Below are positions 1 to 5,780 of a stretch of 6,149 nucleotides of DNA, piece after piece. Position 1 is the stretch's first letter. Each line of letters starts with the position of its first letter. The position numbers and the translations under genes were made by a program. The DNA comes from Actinomycetota bacterium (GTDB lineage Bacteria; Actinomycetota; Acidimicrobiia; Acidimicrobiales; Microtrichaceae), in NCBI GenBank assembly GCA_009700815.1, contig WLLG01000148.1:1-6149 (forward strand), given 5' to 3'. The notes beneath the pieces were generated by a model. The model ran no database searches, was not told the DNA's origin, and worked only from the letters and a program-made list of their open reading frames with translations.

Positions 1-1149
1 CGGCTGCGCCAAGAGCGCTTTAGCTATCAGGCCGATCCTCTCGATACCGACAGCGGTTCAGAAGTAGCGCCTTGGCCCACACCGATGCTGATCTCAACCA
101 AAACCGTCGCGGAGGGCCCCTCGACTGAACACAGAATTTTACTTGAACAGGCTCTAGAGATCGATCTTGGCGGGCCCGCTGTCGAGGTTCAGGCAAACCC
201 AGGTGGCAACGGGTTCTTTCGAGTCAATCTCACTGGCAGCCTTCGAACTGCCCTAGCAACCGATCCCACTGCGAGTTCCATCGAATTCTTTGTTCTCCTT
301 GATGACACCTGGGCTGGGTTCTTAGCAAACCGGGTCAGCGTAGAAGAGCTTGAGGATTTACTGCGGGTGCTCTGCGAGAAGGAGGCTGACCCAGCGGTAT
401 GGAGGCGCATGAGCGGCGTTCTATCGGGGCTGCAGCGCCTTGGAGGAGCAGGCAGAGCTAGCCACAACCGCCTACTCATTCAGGAACTGTGCAGCCAGAG
501 GTTGGCCGAACTCGAGGAGGTTATGCAGGCACCTCAAGTCGGCTCCGACGCAATGCGCGAGCGGTCTGAGGAACTTCGCGGTGTGCTGTTCGCTCTGCTT
601 GGCGGCGTTGGTCAAGATGTCGAAATTGGCGTCAGCGCTCGCAACCTCTGGCAACTCAAGACGATCGATCCGTCGCTGCGCGAAGCAGCGATCGAGGTTC
701 TGGCTGCGTCTGCGACTGTGGATGAGCATGCGAAGCTAGAGCAGGCTTGGCGCGAGTCCTCTACGCCGCAAGAAGAACTTTGCTTTCTCAGCGCCCTGAT
801 CGAAACTGACAATCCAGAGCGGTTTGCCTACGTTCTTGAACTCGCATTGACAGAAGTGCGGACACAGAACGCACCGTTCCTGTTGCGTCGAGCAATCTCG
901 CATAACGACCTAGGCGACCAAGGCTGGGACTTTGTTAGCAGCCATTGGTCAGAGCTCGTCGAGAAATTCCCTTCAAGCAGCCTGCCACGCATGCTGGAGG
1001 GGATTCGCAGCATTCCTGATCGAGCGCGTGCCGAGCGAGTCGCTGCATTTGTTGCAGAAACCAAGATTCCTGCGGGTGAGCTCGTTGTTCAACAGCATCT
1101 CGAGCGGATGTGGGTCAGCGTCGAAGTCGCCGAGAGGTTGCGTGCCTAG
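1..1149 (+). CDS. pepN: M1-family aminopeptidase N, C-terminal part (5' end outside window)
   Basis: The reading frame is open from the first base to a TAG at 1147-1149, giving 382 residues, so the gene begins left of the window; the first in-window ATG (85) is internal. Seen: near the window start a Q-x-RF element and a W-P-x-P segment (residues 4-7 and 25-28), then GFFRVN at residues 71-76, the counterpart of the GYYRVNYD strand that opens the ERAP1-like C-terminal domain of M1 enzymes. The rest is an alpha-helical, Leu/Ala/Glu-rich repeat-like region ending in a segment (SLPRMLEGI through AERVAAFVAET) typical of the family's last helices. Known of the family: zinc metallopeptidases that remove N-terminal amino acids from peptides, usually cytoplasmic, about 850 residues long. 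The GAMEN and HEXXH-E catalytic motifs would lie upstream and cannot be checked, so activity is inferred and a non-PepN M1 paralogue is possible. It converges with the amidohydrolase gene and their stop codons overlap. Confidence 0.8.
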   Translation, partial: RLRQERFSYQADPLDTDSGSEVAPWPTPMLISTKTVAEGPSTEHRILLEQALEIDLGGPAVEVQANPGGNGFFRVNLTGSLRTALATDPTASSIEFFVLLDDTWAGFLANRVSVEELEDLLRVLCEKEADPAVWRRMSGVLSGLQRLGGAGRASHNRLLIQELCSQRLAELEEVMQAPQVGSDAMRERSEELRGVLFALLGGVGQDVEIGVSARNLWQLKTIDPSLREAAIEVLAASATVDEHAKLEQAWRESSTPQEELCFLSALIETDNPERFAYVLELALTEVRTQNAPFLLRRAISHNDLGDQGWDFVSSHWSELVEKFPSSSLPRMLEGIRSIPDRARAERVAAFVAETKIPAGELVVQQHLERMWVSVEVAERLRA

Positions 1150-1154
1150 CTAGG
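1145..1154. repeat. 10-bp perfect palindrome CCTAGCTAGG holding both convergent stop codons
   Basis: CCTAGCTAGG equals its own reverse complement. The CTAG at 1146-1149 supplies the TAG stop of the plus-strand aminopeptidase (1147-1149) and, read on the other strand, the TAG stop of the amidohydrolase (1146-1148). With no loop it is not a classical hairpin terminator, and no stem followed by a T-run was seen near it on either strand. A functional role is not shown. Confidence 0.6.
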
Positions 1155-2354
1155 GCTGTACTCGCCTTGCAGAAACGCAATGGCCACTGCTGCATGAAGC
1201 GCTATGCCATCTGCCATCGCCTGTTCATTGAGCACCATTTTGTTGGAATGACAGGCGGGTGCGAGCAGAGAGTTTTTCTGCTCGGGCGGGCAGACTCCCA
1301 AGAACAACATTGCACCCGGCACTTTGGCCAGAACATACGAGAAGTCCTCTGCCCCCATGACTGGAGACGGCATGTTCAAGACCTGACGCTCACCAAATAT
1401 GCTGCCCGCAACCGAGGCCGCGAACTCGGCAAACTGCGGGGTGTTCACCGTCACTGGGTAACCCTCAAGAATTTCCACAGAGGTGGTGCATCCGTGCGCC
1501 GAGGCAATGCCCGCGGCCACGGTTCGGACTCTCTCCCAAACGGCATGCCGGGTGCCCTCCGAGACTGCTCGCAGAGTTCCAATGAGTTCAACGCTCTCGG
1601 GAATCACATTGTTGGTTGTCCCAGCGTTGATCTGCGCAATGGTGAGCACTGCTGGGTCAAAAGCATCAACGGTGCGAGTGATCATGCTCTGCAGTCCTAG
1701 GACCACCTCACAAGCCACGGGAACTGGGTCACAAGCCCAGTGCGGGCTTGATGCATGCCCGCCTCTACCAGTGACCGTGATTTTCACCACGTCGGCCGAA
1801 GCCATGACAGGCCCACCCTTCCAAGCCACCATAGATGACGGAATATTGGGCGCAATGTGCATGGCGAAGGCGGCATCCACGCCATCGACAACCCCCTCCT
1901 CAATCATGACCGCTGCGCCACCACTGCCCTCTTCTCCGGGCTGAAACATAAACCGAATACTTCCCGAAAGTTGCTCCTTGAGTCCGCTCAATAACCGTGC
2001 AGCGCCCACCAACATTGCAGTGTGCGCATCATGGCCACAGGCATGCATCGTGTTGGGCAACTCGCTCGAGTATTCCAAGCCGGTGTCCTCGGGCATGGGC
2101 AGCGCGTCCATATCGCCCCGCAGCAAAATTCTTGGACCGGGCCGAGCACCATCTAAGTCCGCAACCACCGAACTCAATCCCTTACCGGTTGAGATCTTAA
2201 GGCCGAGCCCTTCGAGTTCAGCCAGAACTGCTGCCTGGGTTTGCGGAAGGTGCAGACCTAGTTCTGGTTGACGGTGAAGTTGTCGGCGCAACGCAACAGC
2301 GCCTGGCAGTAAATCGGCCGCAGCGCTCAGCAGGTCCTCTTCAAGAAGTGTCAT
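1146..2354 (-). CDS. M20 family (subfamily D) metallopeptidase / amidohydrolase
   Basis: 402 residues, the usual length for the M20D group (hippurate hydrolase, N-acetyl-amino-acid deacetylase and IAA-amino-acid hydrolase-like enzymes). Seen: RGDMDALPM (79-87), MHACGHDAHTAML (103-115), QPGEEGSGG (138-146), AMHIAP (164-169), GGHASSPH (198-205, start of the lid/dimerisation domain), MGAEDFSYVL (333-342), CHSN (368-371). The expected two-metal ligands of the family are all present: Cys106, His108, Glu142, His166 and His369, with Glu141 as the likely catalytic base. Known of the family: cytoplasmic hydrolysis of amide bonds in N-acyl amino acids or related small amides; the substrate cannot be read from sequence. 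The ATG start has GAAAGG 5 nt upstream, overlapping the stop of the YhhN-like gene 9 bp away, so the two are very probably co-transcribed. No signal peptide. The stop codon interlocks with that of the convergent aminopeptidase gene. Confidence 0.93.
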   Translation of the reverse strand: MTLLEEDLLSAAADLLPGAVALRRQLHRQPELGLHLPQTQAAVLAELEGLGLKISTGKGLSSVVADLDGARPGPRILLRGDMDALPMPEDTGLEYSSELPNTMHACGHDAHTAMLVGAARLLSGLKEQLSGSIRFMFQPGEEGSGGAAVMIEEGVVDGVDAAFAMHIAPNIPSSMVAWKGGPVMASADVVKITVTGRGGHASSPHWACDPVPVACEVVLGLQSMITRTVDAFDPAVLTIAQINAGTTNNVIPESVELIGTLRAVSEGTRHAVWERVRTVAAGIASAHGCTTSVEILEGYPVTVNTPQFAEFAASVAGSIFGERQVLNMPSPVMGAEDFSYVLAKVPGAMLFLGVCPPEQKNSLLAPACHSNKMVLNEQAMADGIALHAAVAIAFLQGEYSPS

Positions 2355-2363
2355 AGCGGCCTT

Positions 2364-3011
2364 TCAGAATGGGATGGTGAGCGACAACACAAGGCCGACT
2401 TGGCCGAGGTGATAGGTGACGATGACAAAGGCGTCGCGGTGCTTGAACGGGGCGACAAAGCGATGCCACCCAATCCCTGCATCCGACCCAAAGAACAGCA
2501 ATGCGCCACCAATCGCCCATGGGTTTCCGGTAGCGACAGCAGCTACCACCATCGCTGACACAACACCTAAGTACGCAATGACTGGCACCACCATTGCAGA
2601 ATCCTTAGCCCGCACTCCCGCAATGATTCTGCGGCCAACTATGGCATTCGCAATCAGGACGAGCACAAGTCCTACTAGGGCAAGTTGAAGCGTTGCGTCT
2701 AGATGCGCAAGCGCATAGATATACGCCAGATGCGCCACAAAGAAGGCCAGCAAACCTTGTAAGAAAAAACGATTCTCGCTGAGCAAGAACACGTCGCCGA
2801 GCATCGAAAATGCCAGTGCCACCACCATGGCCCATCGGGCAAGATTCGAAGACGGGTCAGGCAGCGCAACTGTTGCAGCAATGAGCACCAGCATCGTGAG
2901 CGGTTTGAGTACGAACTCTGCCTTTGCTGGCCCAATGATGGTGACCCACCAGTCAGCGGCGGCCACGATCAGAGTGAGTCCAATGAGCGCATAGAAAACC
3001 TGATTCGTCAC
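2364..3011 (-). CDS. YhhN/TMEM86-family membrane protein (lysoplasmalogenase-like)
   Basis: 215 residues and almost wholly hydrophobic, with about eight predicted membrane segments (roughly 4-22, 33-50, 57-77, 82-101, 106-124, 138-160, 165-181, 194-213). Family hallmarks seen: KPLTM (36-40), SMLGDVFLL (69-77), the AFFVAHLAYIYAL segment (89-101), LLFFGSDAGIGWHRF (171-185) and TYHLGQVGLVLS (199-210), with intramembrane Asp73 and Asp177. Known of the family: human TMEM86B and some bacterial YhhN proteins hydrolyse the vinyl-ether bond of lysoplasmalogens; many bacterial members are untested, so the reaction here is inferred. The start is GTG, supported by AGGGGAG 10 nt upstream. It lies 94 bp after the ferredoxin reductase stop, a gap that holds a 16-bp tandem repeat, and 9 bp before the amidohydrolase. 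It may be in the same operon as the redox genes or begin a separate transcript. Confidence 0.85.
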   Translation of the reverse strand: MTNQVFYALIGLTLIVAAADWWVTIIGPAKAEFVLKPLTMLVLIAATVALPDPSSNLARWAMVVALAFSMLGDVFLLSENRFFLQGLLAFFVAHLAYIYALAHLDATLQLALVGLVLVLIANAIVGRRIIAGVRAKDSAMVVPVIAYLGVVSAMVVAAVATGNPWAIGGALLFFGSDAGIGWHRFVAPFKHRDAFVIVTYHLGQVGLVLSLTIPF

Positions 3012-3021
3012 TGGATAGTTA

Positions 3022-3028
3022 CTCCCCT
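3022..3028 (-). promoter_or_regulatory. Ribosome binding site AGGGGAG for the YhhN-like gene
   Basis: On the minus strand AGGGGAG lies 10 nt before the GTG whose codon is at 3009-3011. It supports the GTG as the start of the YhhN-like protein; the spacing is at the long end of normal. Confidence 0.6.
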
Positions 3029-3050
3029 AGTTGGACCCTGCTGAGGCAGA

Positions 3051-3120
3051 TACAGACTCACGCAAATACAGACTCATGCAAATACGGACTCATGCAAATA
3101 CAGACTCATGCAAATACAGA
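3051..3120. repeat. 16-bp tandem repeat, four full units plus a 6-bp partial
   Basis: Plus-strand unit TACAGACTCATGCAAA. Copies start at 3051 (one T-to-C change), 3067 (consensus), 3083 (one A-to-G change) and 3099 (consensus), followed by TACAGA at 3115-3120. A degenerate half-unit may precede it at 3040-3050 (7 of 11 positions match). The array fills most of the gap between the reductase and YhhN-like genes and overlaps the reductase 3' end: the stop TGA (3106-3108) and the last four codons (Ser-Val-Phe-Ala) are repeat sequence. The unit length is not a multiple of three, and the unit has no internal dyad long enough for a hairpin. The near-identity of the copies suggests recent duplication by slippage or unequal recombination. 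Confidence 0.93.
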
Positions 3121-4323
3121 GAACGCCGAGTCCCAACTTAGCGATTCAGTCAGTTTCATGCGGACCTGCATGACATGGCGTGGCCGGTTCACCCCGAGAA
3201 CGCCAGTGCACAGATCTCCACGGCGGAACAACGCCACAAAGCGCTGCTCCTCGATCGAGCCCTCGGGAATAATGATCTCGTCGCTTGATGATGGGCGCCC
3301 GGCCATCTGGATCTTTCGGTCGTACTGGTCCGACCAGAACCACGGGATCGAAGCGAAAGGAGCAGGCATCTCTGTTCCCTGCAACTCTGCGAGCAGCCGC
3401 TTGGCCGCGTACTCCCCTTGTTCAATTGCGTTTTCCCATTGCTCCACTCGCATGACCTCGCCATAGAGCGGGTTGGGCCAACTGGCCACGTCTCCTGCAG
3501 CCACAATCCCAGGTGCCGCACTGCAGGTTGCATCACAGGCCACGCCGTTCTCTAAGCGAAGACCCGAACCCTCTAGCCAAGACGTATTCGGAACCACCCC
3601 GATGCCAACCACCACTACCTCGGCAGCTACAACGCTTCCGTCTGTCAGGCGCACCCCGCTGACGTGCTGGCTGCCATCAGTACCTGTTCTTGAATCGAGA
3701 CCCTCAACGCCCACTCCAAGAATGACTTCAACTCCGTGGGCGCGATGCAGATCAGCAATAAATCCGCCGAGTTCGCCCGGAAGGACACGGCCCAGCGGTA
3801 GTGGTGCTACCTCAATCAGGGTGACTTCGAGGCCGCGGCTTCTGCAGGTGGCTGCGACCTCGGCTCCAATAAACCCCGCACCGATCACCGCTACCTTTGC
3901 TGGCATCTTGTCTAAGTCATTGCGCAGGGCCAAGCAGTCGTCCATGGTTCGCAACACGTGTACGCCTGCAGGCTGATCGCCCGGTAGTCGACGTGGCGCT
4001 GCACCCATTGCCAACACAATCCCGTGGGCCGAAATCAGCGACCCGTCGGACAAACTGACCGAGCGCGTTGCAGCCTCAAGCGCCGTTGCCGCCACTCCAA
4101 GTCGAAGGTCAAGCGCTAGTTCAGGTACACGGGCGGCCACTCGGTGCTGCGCCCTTTCGGGTGGCCACTCGCCAGCAAGAACCTGCTTTGACAGGGGCGG
4201 ACGATCCGCCGGGATTGTCGTGGAAGGGTCCACCACAATCACTGCGCCCTCGTACCCCTCGGCACGCAGCGTCTCAGCAGCGGTCAGCCCAGCGAGTGAA
4301 GCGCCGGCAATGACTACCGTCAC
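3106..4323 (-). CDS. FAD-dependent ferredoxin reductase (NAD(P)H:ferredoxin, oxygenase-type)
   Basis: 405 residues from the GTG at 4323, the normal size for the BphA4/rhodocoxin-reductase group of the FAD/NAD(P)-binding superfamily. Seen, in order: an FAD dinucleotide fold with GASLAG (7-12), RPPLSK (41-46), a second Rossmann motif GAGFIGAE (148-155) for NAD(P)H, GIGVVPN (240-246), AAGDVA (275-280) contacting FAD, the VEQWENAIEQG segment (293-303) and PWFWSDQYD (327-335), then the C-terminal reductase domain. Known of the family: it takes electrons from NAD(P)H and passes them to a small ferredoxin, which feeds a P450 or ring-hydroxylating oxygenase; it is cytoplasmic. The ferredoxin gene lies directly upstream with one base between stop and start. 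Start choice: GTG 4323 has GAGGG 5 nt upstream; an in-frame TTG at 4335 would add four residues but has no ribosome binding site. The last four codons and the stop come from a tandem repeat. NADH versus NADPH preference is not decided. Confidence 0.93.
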   Translation of the reverse strand: MTVVIAGASLAGLTAAETLRAEGYEGAVIVVDPSTTIPADRPPLSKQVLAGEWPPERAQHRVAARVPELALDLRLGVAATALEAATRSVSLSDGSLISAHGIVLAMGAAPRRLPGDQPAGVHVLRTMDDCLALRNDLDKMPAKVAVIGAGFIGAEVAATCRSRGLEVTLIEVAPLPLGRVLPGELGGFIADLHRAHGVEVILGVGVEGLDSRTGTDGSQHVSGVRLTDGSVVAAEVVVVGIGVVPNTSWLEGSGLRLENGVACDATCSAAPGIVAAGDVASWPNPLYGEVMRVEQWENAIEQGEYAAKRLLAELQGTEMPAPFASIPWFWSDQYDRKIQMAGRPSSSDEIIIPEGSIEEQRFVALFRRGDLCTGVLGVNRPRHVMQVRMKLTESLSWDSAFSVFA

Positions 4324-4324
4324 A

Positions 4325-4516
4325 TCAGCCCTCAATGGTGATGGCTTGTTTCGGGCATCGGCGAGCTGATTCTTCCATCTTCTCGCGAAGCTCCTCGCCA
4401 GGCTCCTCAGTTAGCAGGTACAGAAAATCATCGTCTCGTACCTCAAACACCTCGGGAGCTACTGCCATACAGATGGCGTTGCTTTCACATAGGTCATAAT
4501 TCACTACAATTTTCAT
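4325..4516 (-). CDS. Small P450/oxygenase-type ferredoxin, single [3Fe-4S] or [4Fe-4S] cluster
   Basis: 63 residues. Seen: Cys10, Cys16 and Cys54 in a C-x2-N-x2-C ... C-P arrangement (LCESNAIC at 9-16, RRCPKQAITI at 52-61), a conserved APEVFEV element (20-26) and an acidic surface rich in Asp and Glu, suited to docking on a reductase. Known of the family: actinobacterial ferredoxins of this layout pass single electrons from an FAD reductase to cytochrome P450s; the residue three after the first Cys varies, and where it is not Cys a [3Fe-4S] cluster is usual. Here it is Asn13. Start: the ATG at 4514-4516 has an excellent AAAGGAG 6 nt upstream and fits the family N-terminus (KIVVNYD). The same frame stays open upstream to 4741, but that extension is antisense to the hydrolase and is rejected. 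First gene of the minus-strand run; its stop lies one base before the reductase GTG. Confidence 0.94.
   Translation of the reverse strand: MKIVVNYDLCESNAICMAVAPEVFEVRDDDFLYLLTEEPGEELREKMEESARRCPKQAITIEG
4329..4333 (-). promoter_or_regulatory. Ribosome binding site GAGGG deciding the reductase start
   Basis: GAGGG on the minus strand sits inside the last ferredoxin codons, 5 nt before the GTG at 4321-4323. It favours this GTG over the in-frame TTG at 4333-4335, and its place in the upstream gene suggests translational coupling of ferredoxin and reductase. Confidence 0.6.
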
Positions 4517-4522
4517 GCGGTA

Positions 4523-4529
4523 CTCCTTT
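4523..4529 (-). promoter_or_regulatory. Ribosome binding site AAAGGAG of the ferredoxin gene
   Basis: AAAGGAG on the minus strand, 6 nt before the ferredoxin ATG, is the strongest Shine-Dalgarno match in the window. It fixes the start of the 63-residue protein and argues against the longer open frame upstream. Confidence 0.85.
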
Positions 4530-4548
4530 ATTGGAACTGCTCCGCAAT

Positions 4549-4578
4549 CTAGTCCTATGTGCAGGGCCAGAGGACTAG
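4549..4578. promoter_or_regulatory. Perfect 8-bp inverted repeat CTAGTCCT-N14-AGGACTAG, candidate operator or mRNA hairpin
   Basis: CTAGTCCT at 4549-4556 and AGGACTAG at 4571-4578 are exact reverse complements. Arm centres are 22 bp apart, about two helical turns, which suits a dimeric repressor bound between two divergent genes. In the plus-strand transcript the same dyad could form an 8-bp stem with a 14-nt loop that pairs four of the six bases of the hydrolase ribosome binding site AGAGGA (4569-4574). No regulator gene lies in the window. Either role is inferred, and chance is possible. Confidence 0.4.
4569..4574 (+). promoter_or_regulatory. Ribosome binding site AGAGGA suggesting a TTG start for the hydrolase
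   Basis: AGAGGA lies 6 nt before an in-frame TTG at 4581-4583. The other in-frame candidates, ATG 4515, ATG 4557 and GTG 4614, have no recognisable site, and GTG 4590 lies 15 nt away, a poor distance. Confidence 0.5.
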
Positions 4579-4580
4579 CG

Positions 4581-5780
4581 TTGGATCCTGTGACTTCCTT
4601 CTCCGCCGATCCCGTGCAGCCCACTATCAACGCAGCCGATGCTGGCATCGACCTAGCCGCACTCGACACGCTCCGCAGGCGCATACAGGTAGAGGTTGAC
4701 GCTGGCCGAATGCCAGCAGCGCAGATGGCCATGGCGGTCAATCAGGAACTAGCGGTTTTCGAGAGTTTTGGCTCCGCAACTGCGCAGACTGAGTTCAATA
4801 TTTTCTCTTGCACCAAGGCCCTGATTGCTGGGGTGGTGTGGCAACTGATCGCAGAAGGCCGCTTCGCTCCTGATACCCGCGCTATCGAGTTGATTCCAGC
4901 GTTCGGCACCCTAGGGAAAACTCCGGACTGGATGGCACAGGTCACCCTTGGACAGCTACTCACCCATACTTCTGGGTTCCCGGCTGCACCGCTGGGCCCA
5001 CCAACTTGGGATACCCGGGCTGGCAGGCAAGAGACCTTTGCAAAATGGCACGCTGCTTTTGAGCCCGGCACCTACTTTGAGTATCACCCAACTGCAGCCC
5101 ATTGGGTTGTGGCCGAGATGATCGAAGTTGTGGAGGGCATTGACTACCGAGAGGTAGTTCGCCAGCGCATTATCGAGCCGCTCGGCCTAGTTGGCATCAG
5201 CCTGGGAACGCCTGCCGAGGAACAAGGCGAGATCGCCGTCATGCAGATGGTTGGCGAGCTACCAAGTCCGGCCGAGATTGAAGCAGTATTTGGAACCGCG
5301 GACTTCGATATTGGCGAAGTCACTCCCGCGATTCTGTTGGGGTTCAATCATCCGGAGATACGCGCTGCGGGGATTCCTGCAGGTGGCGGCGTTTCCACAG
5401 CCGCTGCACTCGCCATGTACTACCAGTCGCTGCTGCACAATCCCGGCGGCCTATGGGACCCAGCGGTGTTAGCCGACGGTACTGCCAAGATCATGTGCAC
5501 ACTTCCGAGCCCTGATACCGGGGTTGCCTCGAACCGATCGCTTGGACTCGTGATCGCCGGCGATGACGGCCTGTCCATGATGCGCGGAATGGGCGCAACA
5601 GTGTCGGCCAACGCCTTTGGCCACAACGGTGCAGGAGGCCAAATTGCCTGGGCCGACCCAGCTACTGGGTTGTCGTTTGCGTTCGTCACCTCTGGCCTAG
5701 ACCTGAACTTTCTTCGCGAGGCTCGACGGACGGCATCCTTCGGATCAAAAGCTGCTGTGTGCGTCGCGCCTAAATCATGA
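4581..5780 (+). CDS. Serine hydrolase, class C beta-lactamase/esterase superfamily
   Basis: 399 residues from the TTG at 4581, about the usual length for these enzymes. Seen, numbered from that start: the SxxK nucleophile motif SCTK (76-79) in FSCTKALIAG, LLTHTSGFP (126-134), a Tyr motif FEYHPTAAHW (166-175) with Tyr168 as likely base, GGGVSTAAALA (268-278), and GHNGAGG (347-353), where His-Asn-Gly stands in for the KTG box. Known of the family (COG1680): an acyl-enzyme mechanism on esters, peptides or beta-lactams; the YHP and HNG variants are usual in esterase-like members, so antibiotic resistance should not be assumed. The substrate is unknown. No signal peptide or lipobox is evident, so a cytoplasmic location is inferred. 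Start: TTG 4581 is chosen for its AGAGGA site; the longest frame (ATG 4515) would overlap the divergent ferredoxin start, and ATG 4557 or GTG 4590 remain possible. Its TGA overlaps the ATG of the acetyltransferase gene, indicating an operon. Confidence 0.88.
   Translation: MDPVTSFSADPVQPTINAADAGIDLAALDTLRRRIQVEVDAGRMPAAQMAMAVNQELAVFESFGSATAQTEFNIFSCTKALIAGVVWQLIAEGRFAPDTRAIELIPAFGTLGKTPDWMAQVTLGQLLTHTSGFPAAPLGPPTWDTRAGRQETFAKWHAAFEPGTYFEYHPTAAHWVVAEMIEVVEGIDYREVVRQRIIEPLGLVGISLGTPAEEQGEIAVMQMVGELPSPAEIEAVFGTADFDIGEVTPAILLGFNHPEIRAAGIPAGGGVSTAAALAMYYQSLLHNPGGLWDPAVLADGTAKIMCTLPSPDTGVASNRSLGLVIAGDDGLSMMRGMGATVSANAFGHNGAGGQIAWADPATGLSFAFVTSGLDLNFLREARRTASFGSKAAVCVAPKS

Larger units (their letters stand above)
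4517..4580. promoter_or_regulatory. Divergent intergenic region between ferredoxin operon and serine hydrolase
   Basis: These 64 bp separate the ferredoxin ATG (minus) from the likely hydrolase TTG (plus), so promoters for both directions should lie here or extend into the neighbouring coding sequence. No hexamer pair is convincing. The best minus-strand -10 candidate is TAGATT (4548-4553 region, 4 of 6 to consensus) without a good -35; on the plus strand TTGGAA (4531-4536) could be a -35, but nothing at 16-18 bp downstream resembles a -10. The region holds the perfect inverted repeat listed separately. Confidence 0.45.

Noticed and set aside
1110..1700. 196-residue plus-strand open frame
   Set aside because: It is antisense to the conserved, motif-complete amidohydrolase and its translation resembles no protein family.
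3051..3120. CRISPR-like array, or eukaryotic octamer (ATGCAAAT) sites
   Set aside because: The units are only 16 bp and directly abutting with no unique spacers and no cas genes; the octamer resemblance has no meaning in a bacterial genome.
3473..3976. 167-residue plus-strand open frame rich in Thr, Pro and Ser
   Set aside because: It is antisense to the reductase; the composition is what a GC-biased third-position shadow frame gives.
4324..4335. Reductase start at TTG 4335
   Set aside because: There is no Shine-Dalgarno sequence before it, while GTG 4323 has GAGGG at 5 nt. It would add only four residues, so the protein call is unaffected.
4515..4580. Longer hydrolase starting at ATG 4515, or at ATG 4557
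   Set aside because: ATG 4515 overlaps the divergent ferredoxin start codon, neither ATG has a ribosome binding site, and the added residues do not resemble the domain or a signal peptide.
4325..4741. 138-residue minus-strand frame containing the ferredoxin with a 75-residue N-terminal extension
   Set aside because: The extension is antisense to the hydrolase, lacks ferredoxin-like sequence, and the internal ATG at 4516 has a near-perfect ribosome binding site and the family's normal length.
4581..5780. Antibiotic-resistance beta-lactamase
   Set aside because: The SxxK motif is present but the Tyr motif is YHP and the KTG box is replaced by HNG, with no export signal, all of which point to an esterase-like cytoplasmic member.
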